Shown here: positions 34,844 to 46,158 of the stretch, piece after piece
Layout: each line of letters opens with the position of its first letter
Position numbering within the stretch: position 1 is the stretch's first letter
Assembly: GCF_958295425.1 (NCBI RefSeq)
Contig: NC_081147.1
Location: 4,237,290-4,301,289, forward strand
Reading direction: 5' to 3'
Source: Solea solea
Lineage: Eukaryota; Chordata; Actinopteri; Pleuronectiformes; Soleidae
Length of the DNA stretch: 64,000 nt
Translations under genes and position numbers: made by a program
Notes under the pieces: model-generated
The model's input: only the letters and a program-made list of their open reading frames with translations
Databases searched by the model: none
What the model was told of the DNA's origin: nothing

Positions 34844-35044
34844 GTAAGTAAAGTGTTGTCTCGCTCACATTCCTCCTCCTGTTTCCCATCATACATTTAT
34901 ACTTACAGATATCATCAAAGCAATTTTATTTTGCATTCGTGCTTTGTAACAGCATGATGCCGCTGCTGCTATTTCCGCTCATTTCATAGTTGTGGCTATC
35001 ATCTCAATCTATTATGACTGGTAGAAATGTAGACTGTATCTATC

Positions 35045-35470
35045 TTGAGTTTATCACAGGAAAATATTGATCAAAGGAGACCCTCCTGCTGCGGAGGAAT
35101 AACAACTCACCCCATTTACTTTACTGCAAGGAGTGAAATCGACTGCTTTGAGTTACAGAGACAGGGTCACTGCACTGCCAGAATATCCAGTCTCTCTGCA
35201 GTTATCCCAGAGTATGACTGGGCAGAGCTCAATGTCACAGCCCCAAGTGGAAATGGAACGCATTATTGGTCATTTTTACATCAAACGCCAGCAAATTTTT
35301 TCCACCACCGTCACAATATTGACGCTGACAAATACGTGATTACTTTTCCCAATTGCAAAAAGTTTAATCTCATGCTAAGGAAACACGAGTGGCACAGCTT
35401 TTCAGTCTGTTTCCCCCGACAACAACAGCAACACCGCAACACCGCCCTTGTTTTCACTATTTTGGATTAG
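35045..35470 (+). other. 141-codon open frame of unknown meaning
   Basis: The frame contains CFELQRQGHCTARISSL and NVTAPSGNGTHYW, with no domain I recognise, no clear signal peptide and no splice sites at its edges. An overlapping frame (35133-35339) is also open. In 64 kb of AT-rich DNA one frame of this length is expected by chance. The underlying sequence is repeat-free and could equally be conserved non-coding DNA. Confidence 0.15.
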
Positions 35471-37260
35471 CCCAACCCACTAGAGACAGATGGATTAAAG
35501 AACGTCCGGTGGTTTTATTAAATTTTGAGCGTTTCATTTTAGGTGACGGTCAGTGTGGCAGCATTTTACAAAAATTGAGGGCGGGAAAAAGTTGAACGCA
35601 GAGTTTTCAAGCAACAGTTTGCATATCATATGTCTGTGGTATGTTGCTCCGTCCATTTTGAGAATATAAATATATCATAATTGGTATATTTCAATGTTTT
35701 AGTCTAATAATTGTTGACTAGTTTATGCAGGCGCACTGGCCCGCAACAACGGCAGCAGTCTAACAGTTCTTGCTGAGGAATAAACGTTCTTCTCCCCGAT
35801 TAGCCGATTGTCTAAATTTCAGGTCTTCAGTCGACCAAGAATTTCTTTGGTGGATTACAGTCCTACTGAAAGTAATGCAGTGGTTGTGTTGCATATTGGA
35901 GGGATATATAAGGTATATCAATTTTCAGCCAAAAATATACCAGGATATTATTATCTTGTCCACATTCAATCCAATCCAAGGGACAGACCTGTCTGCTCCC
36001 ATTCCCCATCAACAGAGCCGTTGTTGAATGCATGTGCATGAGAATAACCTTGGCTTTTGACCTGAATATTACAAATGAATGAAGACAAATGTAGCCCATT
36101 TGTCATTTAAAAACAAATATTAATAATAATCGTTGTTGGTTAATTCTGCTTAGATCAGGGGTGTAAAGGTCAAATGACCTCGGGGCTAAAGAGCATCTAG
36201 TCTGGTCAAGAAGGTTGACCAGGACCAGGTTGTACAGTAGTGGGTGGGCAATATTAGCACTATTGCAATTAAGATATACATGAAGACATTTGATAGAATT
36301 TCAAAGTAAAAGTGCTAGTTTTTATCTTGAACAATTTGTACTTTATCATAAAAAACATATTTAAGATGCAAAATAAATGAGAATTGTAATTATATCACTT
36401 AGCTGGCAGCTGTGCCTCAATTTTCCACCATGGGTGCAGAGATTGTACATGTTTGATCAGCTGTCTGGGTGGATAGATTAATGTAGTAAAGGTTTAGTGT
36501 TCACTAATACAGATTTTCACAAATCAATGGAGGCAAATAACCTTTTATTGACATTTGGGCAATCTTACATTTGTACCTCTTTCATAAAATTGGGAACAAT
36601 TGCAAACATCACAATGATCCAACTCCTCTCAGACCATTCCTGCATAATCGCTAAAAGACTCACTGTAATGGCCAGTTGGTGATGTCAAGTATTTTGCTCA
36701 CCTGGATCTATGTACCGGTCAGTGAACTTTGCTGTCAAATTTTGATTGTAGTTCTTAGACATAGGATATCTTTCCTTTCATGGGAAATGTGTTTTTCATT
36801 GTGCAGATTGTAATTCTTACAGTAAATATTTTTGCTAAAAGACGTAAGAGGAGTCAATACCCAAAATCTATCTAGGTGGAGACGTGAGCAGTGATCCATA
36901 GCTGTTTGGTACCTGCCTCAGTTTGTGAAATGAAACTAAATATCGTTCTAAATGTCACAGTAACGTCTGAGAGTTTTGTTTACACCACTCTGAAAGAATA
37001 ATTGACAGATTTTGTGTGGGTCAGAATCAATCTTGATCGCTCAGAGTCAATGAAACATTTTTTTCATGGAGTCGCTGCCATCTTTGTCGTTCTCTTCACT
37101 CACTTCCTCTTCACCCGCATCCTTCTCTTTTACAGTGACAGGTTTTTTTTTCCCCTTTCTCCACTCAGCCTTTCACCTGCTCTTACCAGCTTCCTCTCAA
37201 TTCATCTCTCTCTCTTCTGTGCCCTATTTATGAAGGTCTGCTGGTTTAAAGTACTTCTGA
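35471..37260. other. No gene recognised; possible transposon fragment near 35800
   Basis: Around 35790-35870, CCCCGATTAGCCGATTGTCT and CAGTCGACCAAGAATTTCTT resemble a fish hAT-type fragment rich in ATTAGTCGAC motifs. Boundaries cannot be set. The rest is unique AT-rich DNA. Confidence 0.35.
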
Positions 37261-37266
37261 GACACA

Positions 37267-37293
<27 letters not shown>
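37267..37293. repeat. (CT)13 microsatellite
   Basis: Uninterrupted CT units, followed by CGTCTCCAG. Together they look like a polypyrimidine tract plus acceptor (ending 37301), but no convincing exon with a donor follows. Confidence 0.95.
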
Positions 37294-37298
<5 letters not shown>

Positions 37299-37733
37299 CA
37301 GGTGTTTGTGTGTTCTCACAGGGGTGTCTTGAGTTTGAAGGGAAATACTGCTACAAGGCTTGTGACCTTAGAATTTCAATTGCACTGCCCCCACCAAACC
37401 AACACACACACAGTTCCGTCAAGAAAAGTCAGTATCCTATTTTCATGCCTGTGCATTACTACTCCCTGTACTTTGTGTGCTGGTTTTGTTTATGCCAGCA
37501 GCAGTTTTTTTTACCAAAGAGTAGACCTGTGTGTGTGAACACATCCTGACGTGATTCCAGTCTCTTGGCATCTATGGCATTTATGCATGTCTGTTGTTGT
37601 GTTTGCTTTGTATTTCATTTCGCTGTACGCAACCGTCTACATTTTTATATACTTTGCAAACACAAATATTGTACCATTTTCTTTCTGAATTTAGACAATC
37701 TTAACGTTTTTTTGTGTACGTACGTGTGTATAC

Positions 37734-37740
<7 letters not shown>

Positions 37741-37811
<71 letters not shown>
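37741..37811. repeat. (TA)35 microsatellite
   Basis: About 71 uninterrupted bases of alternating TA, preceded by a TACATATACA transition. It explains the alternating Tyr/Ile open frames on both strands. The tract is likely hypermutable and a spot where short-read assembly is unreliable. Confidence 0.97.
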
Positions 37812-37814
<3 letters not shown>

Positions 37815-37942
37815 GTCATGACTTTAGGAATGGCCAGTTGCTTGTATAGCTGTAAATAGTTTCCTGGAATTTGTGCAATTTTACTTTTTGTTGGCATGCA
37901 AAATATTGGGGACTAATATGTTTATTTGTTAGTGAGAGGTAG

Positions 37943-37959
37943 TTTTTTTTTTTTTTTTT
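37943..37959. repeat. T17 homopolymer
   Basis: A single T run with no recognised retroposon body beside it. Confidence 0.9.
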
Positions 37960-40800
37960 GACCAAAAAGTGAAGGTTGGACTAAAAAGCCATTTTCTTGG
38001 GGTTTAGGTCATTGCCCAAGGAAAGTAATGATTACATTTTAGCGCTGAGCCAGATTCAAATTATGATTTAGGTTAAGTGAACATGATGAAATAAGGAATT
38101 TTTCAACATTTGTGTTAATAACTTAAGGTAAACTTAAGAACTCTTTGTTTATCGGCCTTCCTGGTTCAAGTGTTGACAACAGTCAAACCTCATGAAGGCC
38201 TCTGGCGTCTGATTCAATTGAGTGTTGTCGGGTTGTGGAGAAGTTTCTCATAGAAGGGACTTCACTTCATTGAAGGACTTATAGTTCTTTTGGGAACATG
38301 TTGGGTCTGTCTGACTGAATCCGATGTCTGAGGAGCCTTTTACCCCCGTCAGATCTGGATTGGTTACCTTTTGTTTAGGAGATTCTGAAGTTGGCCAAAC
38401 AGCATCCTTTACCAGAAGTGTCTACAGGGCAAAGCCAAATCAGACTCAGCTGGGCTCACCCAGGCTAATTTTCATATGACCACATACGGATAAGGTATCC
38501 CTTTTCAGGACCATCATTTTTTAATTATCAGTTTAGCCCTGAATCAGAAATCTGCTCAGGGTGGATGGTAATACCAAATCTGAAAAAGGTCTATGTGTTT
38601 AAATGAAATATGTCAGTCCTGCACAAATGGCTGCAATCTTAAAAGGATGACGGTGGACATAAAGATTTACCAAAAGTTGAAAAACAACTGGTAAACACTT
38701 TATACACAAGGACAAAGTTCTATGAACTGATGAAAGGAAGGTCAATCTCTATTAAAATGATAGAAGGGGAAAAAAAAAAAAACACTGTGCTTTTTGTATC
38801 ATGACATCCAAGGTGAAAGTCGTTCAACAGAGACATTGTCCTCGTTGTACAGCCTATGGTCAACTTTCGTCATCACTGCATCACTTTGAACTGGATCACC
38901 ACTTCAAATCAAATCCAAATACAGCTCAACACCAGGCAAAAAGTAAGTAAGCAAAAACTTTCTTTTAATTCATGCAACTGCTTGAATTATTTGTTCAAAC
39001 AAATATTACATAACACGCTATCACAAACACACACACACTTAAAAACACCTCTTACTATTAGTGCTTTTCCATTATACAGTTGACTAGATGGTCATGAGTT
39101 GACTAGAGAGTCATGAGTGTGTCATGAGTGTGACGTCCCACACAAGGGCGGGACTAGTTAAGCTTTGCTTCTCCCGCTTTCCCTTTCGGTTATGTATATT
39201 GAGTGAACTGCACTGTTGTGTGATGAGTGATCTAAATGTCATGACCGAAATAAATAAATAAATAAAAGAAGGAAACCAAACAATGCCGAACTGCAGATTA
39301 GTTTAAAAGACTGAAGACGTGCATGATTACTTCAGACGATCTGATGTGCTTCTTGGCTTTATATGTTCAAATCAGACTGGGTTTTTTTTAAGGTTTTGAA
39401 TTTGAACCGAATATAAGCATCATATCCATGACAAAGGAATGTACCCATGCCAAAGAGGGATCCAAGTCTTGGTTGGTGTCTCTATAGCTGGTCCAAACTC
39501 AGGGCTACACTGGATGCTTTTAAATTAGGAATCCATGTTTCCTGATTAGAGTGGCTACACATCCTTAGCCTGCTCTTGTCATGAAATACAGCACTTTTTT
39601 TTTCAGTTCACAGCAAAATAAACATTGAAAATGATCCATCTTTCTGTACCCATTTAATTTACACTCATTTTGGTTCCCCAAATTATATTTTTTTTCTATT
39701 GTTAAATATTTCTAGAACTATCGGATGCATGACACCACATTGAAAAGTCCAGATATTTAGTTTATTAAAGAGGTCTGTTAAAAGTGCAGGCTTAAGAATC
39801 AGCAGCAATGATGCAGCATATACAGTAGTCTTCCTGTTTGTAATATGAGCTATTAAAAAAGGTGGTGCGTTATCTTATTGCTAATGCCAATGCATGTTTT
39901 CCTTTTGCTTCTAATTCACAGTTTTTTGTGAATACACAGTTTTAGGACAATATAATTGCAAATAATTTGGATGCCAATTACGATGCACCCTCCCATTCAC
40001 ATTAAGGCCAATGTGAAGAAACAAATAAATTATGAGGACGGGGAAATCCCATCATGGTCTGTCTGTTCATACACATAGCTGTTGCGAACACAGCAGCTCA
40101 GAGCGAGCATCGGTAAAAACACACCATTTTGATGTTGTTTCTTGGGTAATTCTCACTGACACCAGGACAGAGTTTTTCTTCTACTACAAAACAACATAAC
40201 ATCATATCCCAAACCTCTGCCTTGCTATGGCAGTCACTCAGCAGGAACTGCACAGGATACAAGGGTTGTATAATATCATTCCGGTTAGTGTGTTCTGCTG
40301 TGGTGAAAAAGTACATAAGTATTATTATTATTTGCAGGTTTTCATCAAATGGCTACACTGTAAACAGATACACTGAGCTCCACCATTGTAGTCCCGTTGT
40401 GGTAATAGATCAGGTTAAGCCCGTAAGTTTTGACTAAATTTGATGCCTTTTGCAATAATTTCCTTACAAAGACAGCTGATCAGCTGTCTACTAATTGAAT
40501 TTGTATGAAAATTTGCTTATTTTTGCTGCATCTAAAATTGTTAAGTTTATATTTTTTGAACGGTATAATCTTCATGTATGTGTGCGTATTTATTTTTAAA
40601 TAAATCCAGGAAGCATGATATTTACCATACAAATATCATTATGATTTGCATCATAAAGATGGTCACAGAATGTGACAGTGACCTACAAGACCTTATTTCA
40701 CAGATGTCATCCATTCACGACTGTCAGTCCATTTCATAATCCTTCAGTATCTTACATTTACCCTTGTGGGGTAAACCTTCACATTCCTGTCCTTTTATTC
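37960..40800. other. No gene recognised; minor low-complexity runs
   Basis: An A run near 38768-38782 and an (AAAT)n run near 39249-39267 are present. Around 39060-39280 the sequence shares short blocks with the MITEs at 11.7 kb (TGCTTTTCCATTATACAGTT) and at 23.97 kb (AATGCCGAACTGCAGATTAG), suggesting more decayed MITE debris. The remainder is unique-looking. Confidence 0.4.
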
Positions 40801-40829
40801 AAAAAAACAGAGACAGACGCTGGCTTTAT

Positions 40830-41055
40830 TCAGACAGCAGTATTCAGTCACTGTGAATGGCAGGTAAATAGACATTGATTGCCGATAATTGTCACAGCGC
40901 TGTATGGATTTGTGCGAGGCCTCCAGAAAGGGCAGATGCTATCTTGGTCTCTGCCGTGGCCGAAGTTAAATGGAGACCTGCCGATATCTTACTTGGCGCG
41001 ATTCAGACGGGGACAGACGGATGAATGACTCGTCTCTGCCTCATTGTATGCGTTG
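40830..41055 (+). promoter_or_regulatory. Candidate conserved element, possibly including a small exon
   Basis: Repeat-free and more GC-rich than its surroundings (for example GCGCTGTATGGATTTGTGCG and GCCGTGGCCGAAGTTAAATG). At its left edge a pyrimidine tract and AAAACAG acceptor (ending about 40810) precede a 53-base segment. That segment is open in two frames (one reads RQTLALFRQQYSVTVNG) and is followed by GTAAAT (about 40864). It could be an exon with a weak donor or simply conserved non-coding DNA. No parent gene is recognised. Confidence 0.25.
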
Positions 41056-42055
41056 GTGAATGTGACTGCATCTCATAAGAAAAGAAAAAAAAAAAAGGTG
41101 AAATGGACAAATGTGTTGTATTGGTCAATGTTTGTCTTTGTCTACTATTTTCTTTGCTGTGGACAGTGAACAGTGGACACCAATGCATCTGAAAAGCGGC
41201 CTGTGGATTTCCCTATACCTACTTCTACACCTATGTGAAAGTCAGTAACAAGTTGTTAACTAGTTGTAATAGTAAATGATGTCATGTTTGTGTGTGTGTG
41301 CAAACAGAGGATGGAGAATATTGGAATATCCTCACTTCATATTCATTCAAACTTGATTTCGGGAAAAATTACATCCCTCGTCTCATCTACTTCCGCTTTA
41401 TTTCTCTTATTCACAAAACAAACAACAGTTTAACGGCTTATTTGTGTTAAACTGATGCACACTATGCATCAGCGCAGATAAACAAGCAGATATAAGAAGT
41501 AATGGGGAAACTGCGCCTGCAGGGAACAACTCATCACTGACTCACAGAGTCTTATCTAAATGTCGGATTTTTTAGGTCAATGCTAATACACAACTCTCAC
41601 ATACAGTATGCATTGTATACAGGGAAAAAAGAGCCTGAAGGAGTACTTTTTAAAAGAGATGTTTAAGACTAATTTGAATAGAAATTATGTAATGAATTTT
41701 AAATGAGGTTAATATAATAATAGAGGCTACATCCACTGCCTTGTTTTCCTTTAAAATGCATTAAATGTGTCCACTGTCCACACTACCAAAGACCAATTAG
41801 CCATTCACTCCTCATCTAGTTCTTATTAGCCATTACAAACATCAGCTGTGACCCAAAAGCTCCATTAAATCTTATAGTTTCACCATGTTGGGTTCATAAG
41901 ACAAATGATTGCCCACATTGTTTTTATAATTGGTAGAACATTCTGAAACTAAGCAAACAAGTGTAACAACAAGGAGAATAGTCGGCATCCAGTTGACACC
42001 AGCACGCACATGCTCAGTGACCATGAATGGTGGCATGATACACATTTTCAGGTGA
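41056..42055. other. No gene recognised
   Basis: An A11 run (about 41085-41096) and a (GT)n run (about 41289-41300) are the only repeats seen. Confidence 0.4.
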
Positions 42056-42059
42056 GTTA

Positions 42060-43060
42060 AGTGGATTAGAGTGCAGCCCAAGACTATATTGACCCAACCC
42101 TGCCCGTAGCCGACTGGCGTCCCATATTTTATGTCCAAACCTGACCTGAATCTGACATGCATTCTGTCCTTAATGTTGGAGCCAGACACAGTGAGTAAGC
42201 TACAGCTACGCTACACAAGATCAGGCAGCCTTAATTGATGGTGAAGTATGAAAAGGGGAAGAAGTAAATATAGTTACATCCAGGGGGAAGCACGAGTCTT
42301 CATCACCAACACTTATGAGTGGAATAAAATTTCAGATTCACCATTAACAACCTTCAGTTCTACTTCATGAAGGGTTGCTGTACTGGAACCACTGATAACT
42401 CCTTAAATATTCCAACCACCAGGGTTTATTTTGAGTTATATAGCATCCAATGTGGGTGGCGTCAATACAATCCTGTTGTAAAAATGACATTACCTGAGCT
42501 TCTTAGCAGAAACACTAAATCACTTAAAAGCAGAACAATACAGGATTTGTACCCTCATTTAACAGCTTTGGAGTCATTGTGATGGTTAAATAGCAGAAAA
42601 CCAGTTGCAAGTTCAGGGCCGCCGCTCAACACACACACACAGACAGGTACCGGCTTTGAGGCAGTGATAGCATTATTTCAGACGTTCATCATGGAAGATT
42701 TCAGAGTTTATTTTGTGCGATTTTGGATATTATTTCACGCCAGGAGGAGCGCATTCGATGTAGCAAGATGCGTAGCGCGCCCCCTAGCCGATCTTGCAGG
42801 GTGAGCATGCCTGTGCATCATTGTTTTTAACAAAGGCGGTGGAGGAAAATAAATACATTCATGCATCATTTTTGCAGTCAAACTATATAGATAAAATTGA
42901 ATACCTTTTAGGGTCTTAAATTTCCCAAAATTGACTTATCAACTTTTAATACTTTAGACCCCGCGAACACCCTGTATGTACTCAAGGGGGAGCTCTGAGG
43001 CTGGATTTTGACAGGCTCAGGTCGGGTATCCGGGTATCCACGCTCTAGTGTGGATGAAGA
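42060..43060. repeat. Probable decayed DNA element with CGGGTATCC-type end
   Basis: Near the left, ACCCAACCCTGCCCGTAGCC and CCAAACCTGACCTGAATCTG resemble fish repeat sequence rich in CCCGACC motifs. Near the right, CAGGTCGGGTATCCGGGTAT (43017-43036) then CCACGCTCTAG is the corresponding kind of terminus in the opposite orientation. The body includes GATGCGTAGCGCGCCCCCTA. Ends are not well defined and there is no transposase frame. Confidence 0.35.
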
Positions 43061-43155
43061 TTAGTCCTTGCAGTTTTTGCAGTACTCCGAAATCTGTACA
43101 GTACAGGCAACGCAATTATATTTGTGTATCACATTGCTATTTAGATTGTTAGAAG

Positions 43156-43422
43156 TTATGAAAAAATGATGAGATGAGAATTTAAATTATGAATAATGAA
43201 ATTAACAGTGCCATGTGGAAAAAAGAAGTAATTATTTGTTTTAATGGAAGTCTGTAATACAAAAAATAAGAAAGCCTTAAGCAAAATGTTGCAGTCATCT
43301 GGGAGTTTGTTCCAGATGGAGCATAGAAACTTTATTAGTAAACATTCCCCATGTTGAGCTTTGACTCTAAGGACAGAAAGTGAATTGGTCCCATGCAACC
43401 CCAGGGGATGTGAATGGTTCAT
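43156..43422 (-). repeat. Possible LINE ORF 3'-end remnant
   Basis: The minus-strand translation has SVLRVKAQHGECLL then IWNKLPDD. This resembles the FSVRAPxxWNSLPxDI block close to the C-terminus of many fish LINE proteins. The downstream 3' end is not identifiable and the match is short. Confidence 0.35.
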
Positions 43423-43824
43423 AAGATAGCAGCATTATCTGAAATGTATTTTTGCCAGAAACCAAACCAACAGCAGTATTTTAAAATCAATTATTTAACA
43501 ACAGCCAGTGGAAGAATCTAAGAACTGCACTCCTACGTTTCCGCTCTTGATGACCACTCAAGTGATTTTCACGACGACAAATTTTCAGCTGCACACATTC
43601 ACAAATGATTTACACCCATTCATGTCCAAGGAACTTTATCTGTCATTCAGCATGTAAAGAACATGGAGGAACACGATATGGTACTCGATCTATAATACTT
43701 ACAAGTAAAAATAATTGAAACAAAATAAGTAAAAGGCAATCTACAACAATATTATAAAAACAACAGCAGCATGACAATTTAAAAAAAAATGCAGCTTTAG
43801 AAGTGCAACAGATAGATCCAAAGA

Positions 43825-43895
43825 CCTGGGAATCAAACAACAGGGCCTTCCTATCTAGAATATGACCCGCTCTACCCACTGATCCACAGCTGTTG
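43825..43895 (-). mobile_element. Candidate tRNA-like head of a decayed SINE
   Basis: On the minus strand, TGGATCAGTGGGTAGAGCGG is an A-box-like sequence and GTTTGATTCCC a B-box-like sequence at tRNA-type spacing. The downstream body is not assigned to a family. Confidence 0.45.
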
Positions 43896-44044
43896 TGTTT
43901 TGGCAAAGACTTGCAGCATTGTTCTGAATCATCTGCAGCAGACCTGAAAAAACCCACTCCATTACAGCATGGATGGAGTTTTCTGAGGTCCTGCTTCACC
44001 ATAAATCCTTTAATCTGTGATCTGATCATAGGCTGACTTCATAG

Positions 44045-44286
44045 CATCTCCCTCTCTAGGTATCGCCACAGGGGATGATCCGCATTTTTGCCCTTCTTGA
44101 TGCAACCCTCCCATTTATCTGGGCTTGGGATTGGCACTAGGAGTACACCGTTTATGGTCAAAGCAATTCACACTGAGCAATGGGATTGGGCAACCTTGCT
44201 CAGGTGGACCCCAGCCTTTGTCCTGGTGGGGACTCGAACCTTCTCTTACAAGCCAAGTCCTCTTTCCGCTTGGCCATGAGCTGCCC
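44045..44286 (-). mobile_element. tRNA-derived SINE, minus strand (best copy of its family)
   Basis: Read on the minus strand, the head has GGGCAGCTCATGGCCAAGCG (from about 44285), an A box of tRNA-Leu/Ser type (TGGCCAAGCGG), and a perfect B box GGTTCGAGTCC (about 44240-44230). The body carries the block whose plus-strand form is GAGCAATGGGATTGGGCAAC, also found at 21757-21786 and 47568-47600. The far end contains TATCGCCACAGGGGATGATC and ATCTGGGCTTGGGATTGGCA, which are typical of a fish repeat with GATGCCCTTCCTGACGCAAC-type sequence. It is a retroposon and not a tRNA gene. Confidence 0.7.
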
Positions 44287-44289
44287 CTG

Positions 44290-45555
44290 ACTTAGTCTTA
44301 AAATGGCTGTTCAAAAAAGTCCACGATTACATCGATATTTCTGTCTGTAGTTGTTAACTTTCCTGCTTGAAGCCAAGTGCTGACCGTATGGTTCAGAATT
44401 CACTAAGCACGGGAGGAGAAGTACGGAGGCAAAAGGAAAGAGTAGAGGGCAGTAATTTAACATAACGGATGCTAATTGTTGTGAATCACCAAGAACCACA
44501 ACAACAAAGAAGAGCCAAAGGAAAAAGAAGAAGGTACTAAATGCAACACTACCGATCCCATCTGCAGTAAAACACCAAGAACCGTGTCAAAGAAAAGCAA
44601 GTGTTAAAACAATATGACCCACAATAATCTCTAAACTGTCTCATTCATGTTGTTAAAACAACAAATTAACTCTTGCAGGGAAAATTTAATTACTGTTGCC
44701 AATGACAGAGAGAGGGCAGAACAACACTGCATTTAGTTCATCCGTTTGTAATTGATTGCCATTGTTCTGTAGTGAGTGTGATTCATCCACCGTGGCAGCA
44801 GAACCGCTGGGTCATGATGAGAAAAAAAACTGAACTTCATTATTTCAGCCTCAGCTGAGAGACAAACACAGAGCAGGATGGAAAACTGTAAACGATGAAT
44901 ATGTCACTGGAGCAAAATAAATAATCTGACTCACTGATGTACTGATAAACACCACAGCCTTGGGGGCCAGTGTGTGACCGAGGCACAGAAACACGAAAAC
45001 ACAGTATTCCACTTGACCATTCATTCATCCATTCATGCAGTTAACATGGCCTGAATATAAACTCTTGTTTAGATTTTGCGAAATATATACAGTGCATGAG
45101 ATAAATCTCAATTCAGCAACTAACCTGCATACATGTCTAGTTCTTGGATGTAAAAACAAATGTAATGCTTTTGAAAGTGTTTTATTTTTATTGTGCCGTT
45201 TTATACTTTGTTTATTTCTATATTATCTTCATCTATCATTGTCAATTCCTGTCATAAAAGCCCTTGTAAATTAGCATAAACACTATCGTGCATGCAGAAA
45301 ATTGTTTGATTTAAAATTGTTGTGTATGTTTCCAATGACAACCATACAATTGTATGCATATGTTAAAATTTTAGAAAATGATATTGTCTTATTATTATTG
45401 AAATATTTCCCAACTCTAAACTCACAGCACACCAAAGAAATACAAATAAACTTTTCATAAAATACATCAATTATTGTTTAGACTTGTGCCGTCTTTCAAC
45501 CCAGGCCCACTTTACAGAGAAAACAACATGGGGAGTTTAAAAAGAAATCAATTAA
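44290..45555. other. No gene recognised; lies downstream of the promoter candidate on the minus strand
   Basis: If the minus-strand exon at 45569 is genuine, this is its first intron. No coding exon with a signal peptide or a recognisable domain was found here. Confidence 0.35.
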
Positions 45556-45568
45556 ATTGGGCACTTAC

Positions 45569-45757
45569 TTCAATTACAGATGGACTTGCAGTGATGTCCG
45601 GATGTTGTAGTAAACGTCCTCCTTGTTAGGTGTGTTGCTCAGTTTCACAAATATCTCCTTTTCAGTAGAAACAACAGCTTAAGACTTGAAGTCTGTACTG
45701 ATCCATTCTGCTTGAAGTTCCTCTCCACAGGTGTGCTGCTAAAAGGCTGAGTTAAAA
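45569..45757 (-). other. Candidate non-coding first exon of a minus-strand gene
   Basis: On the minus strand a TATA-like GATAAAAAG lies about 30 bases before the proposed start. About 190 bases later a consensus donor, GTAAGT (plus-strand ACTTAC at 45563-45568), closes the segment. The segment holds one short upstream frame (MDQYRLQVLSCCFY, then stop) and no long one, as expected for a 5'-untranslated exon. Genes with a TATA box, cAMP response elements and a non-coding first exon are often neuropeptide or hormone genes, but the coding exons are not recognised in the window, so no name is given. Exon start is inferred from the TATA position only. Confidence 0.35.
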
Positions 45758-45776
45758 AGCTGTGTGTCCTCCACAG

Positions 45777-45900
45777 AGCTTTTTATCTCCTGTCAAAAAG
45801 TTAGCAGTTGCACAGGAGCATGGCTGCAATTAAGCTCCCATTAAACTAGCAGTGCTATCAACACGCAGAAGGTAGAGACATTTGACGTCATATGACATCA
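45777..45900 (-). promoter_or_regulatory. Candidate promoter: TATA-like box and tandem CRE sites
   Basis: A perfect palindromic cAMP response element, TGACGTCA (45883-45890), is followed 10 bp on by a variant site, TGACATCA (45893-45900), so both fall on the same helix face. About 95 bp downstream on the minus strand is GGAGATAAAAAGCTC (45791-45777), which is TATA-like. The spacing between CRE pair and TATA fits a CREB/ATF-regulated promoter. An E-box CAGCTG lies further upstream near 45946-45951. Confidence 0.4.
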
Positions 45901-46119
45901 TGCATTACTTTCTCAAACAGGTCCTCAGCCTCATTTGCCTACAGCTGTGAGTGAGTTGTGTTCAGGGAAGCTCGTTTCTCGGAGCACTCAGTGGCTACAA
46001 GCCAAAAAAGAAAACCTTTTGTCTAGTTTCACTGGATATGCATATTTGAAGACAGTTTATGAATGACTGAAATGTAAAATAAAACAGACAAGATGGTGAC
46101 AATTTCATTTCACAAGAGT

Positions 46120-46158
<39 letters not shown>

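Noticed and set aside
37302..37380. Exon-like segment after the CT tract: CLEFEGKYCYKACDL resembles part of a C-type lectin fold.
   Set aside because: The acceptor is only the end of a microsatellite, there is no consensus donor, and the similarity is a few residues.
37002..37538. 178-codon plus-strand open frame.
   Set aside because: It runs through the CT microsatellite and pyrimidine-rich flanks, which lower stop-codon frequency. The protein is low-complexity Leu/Ser with no domain.
37741..37811. Protein with alternating Tyr-Ile repeats on both strands.
   Set aside because: It is the direct translation of a TA microsatellite.
41872..42050. Minus-strand peptide MPTILLVVTLVCLVSEC looks like a signal peptide and could be exon 2 of the gene proposed at 45.7 kb.
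   Set aside because: There is no pyrimidine-rich acceptor before it, its upstream half overlaps repeat-like DNA (ACCCAACCCTGCCCGTAGCC), no donor follows, and the frame stops soon after without a recognisable hormone.
44215..44286. A tRNA-Leu or tRNA-Ser gene on the minus strand.
   Set aside because: Same reasons: perfect B box but no cloverleaf, and a SINE body follows.
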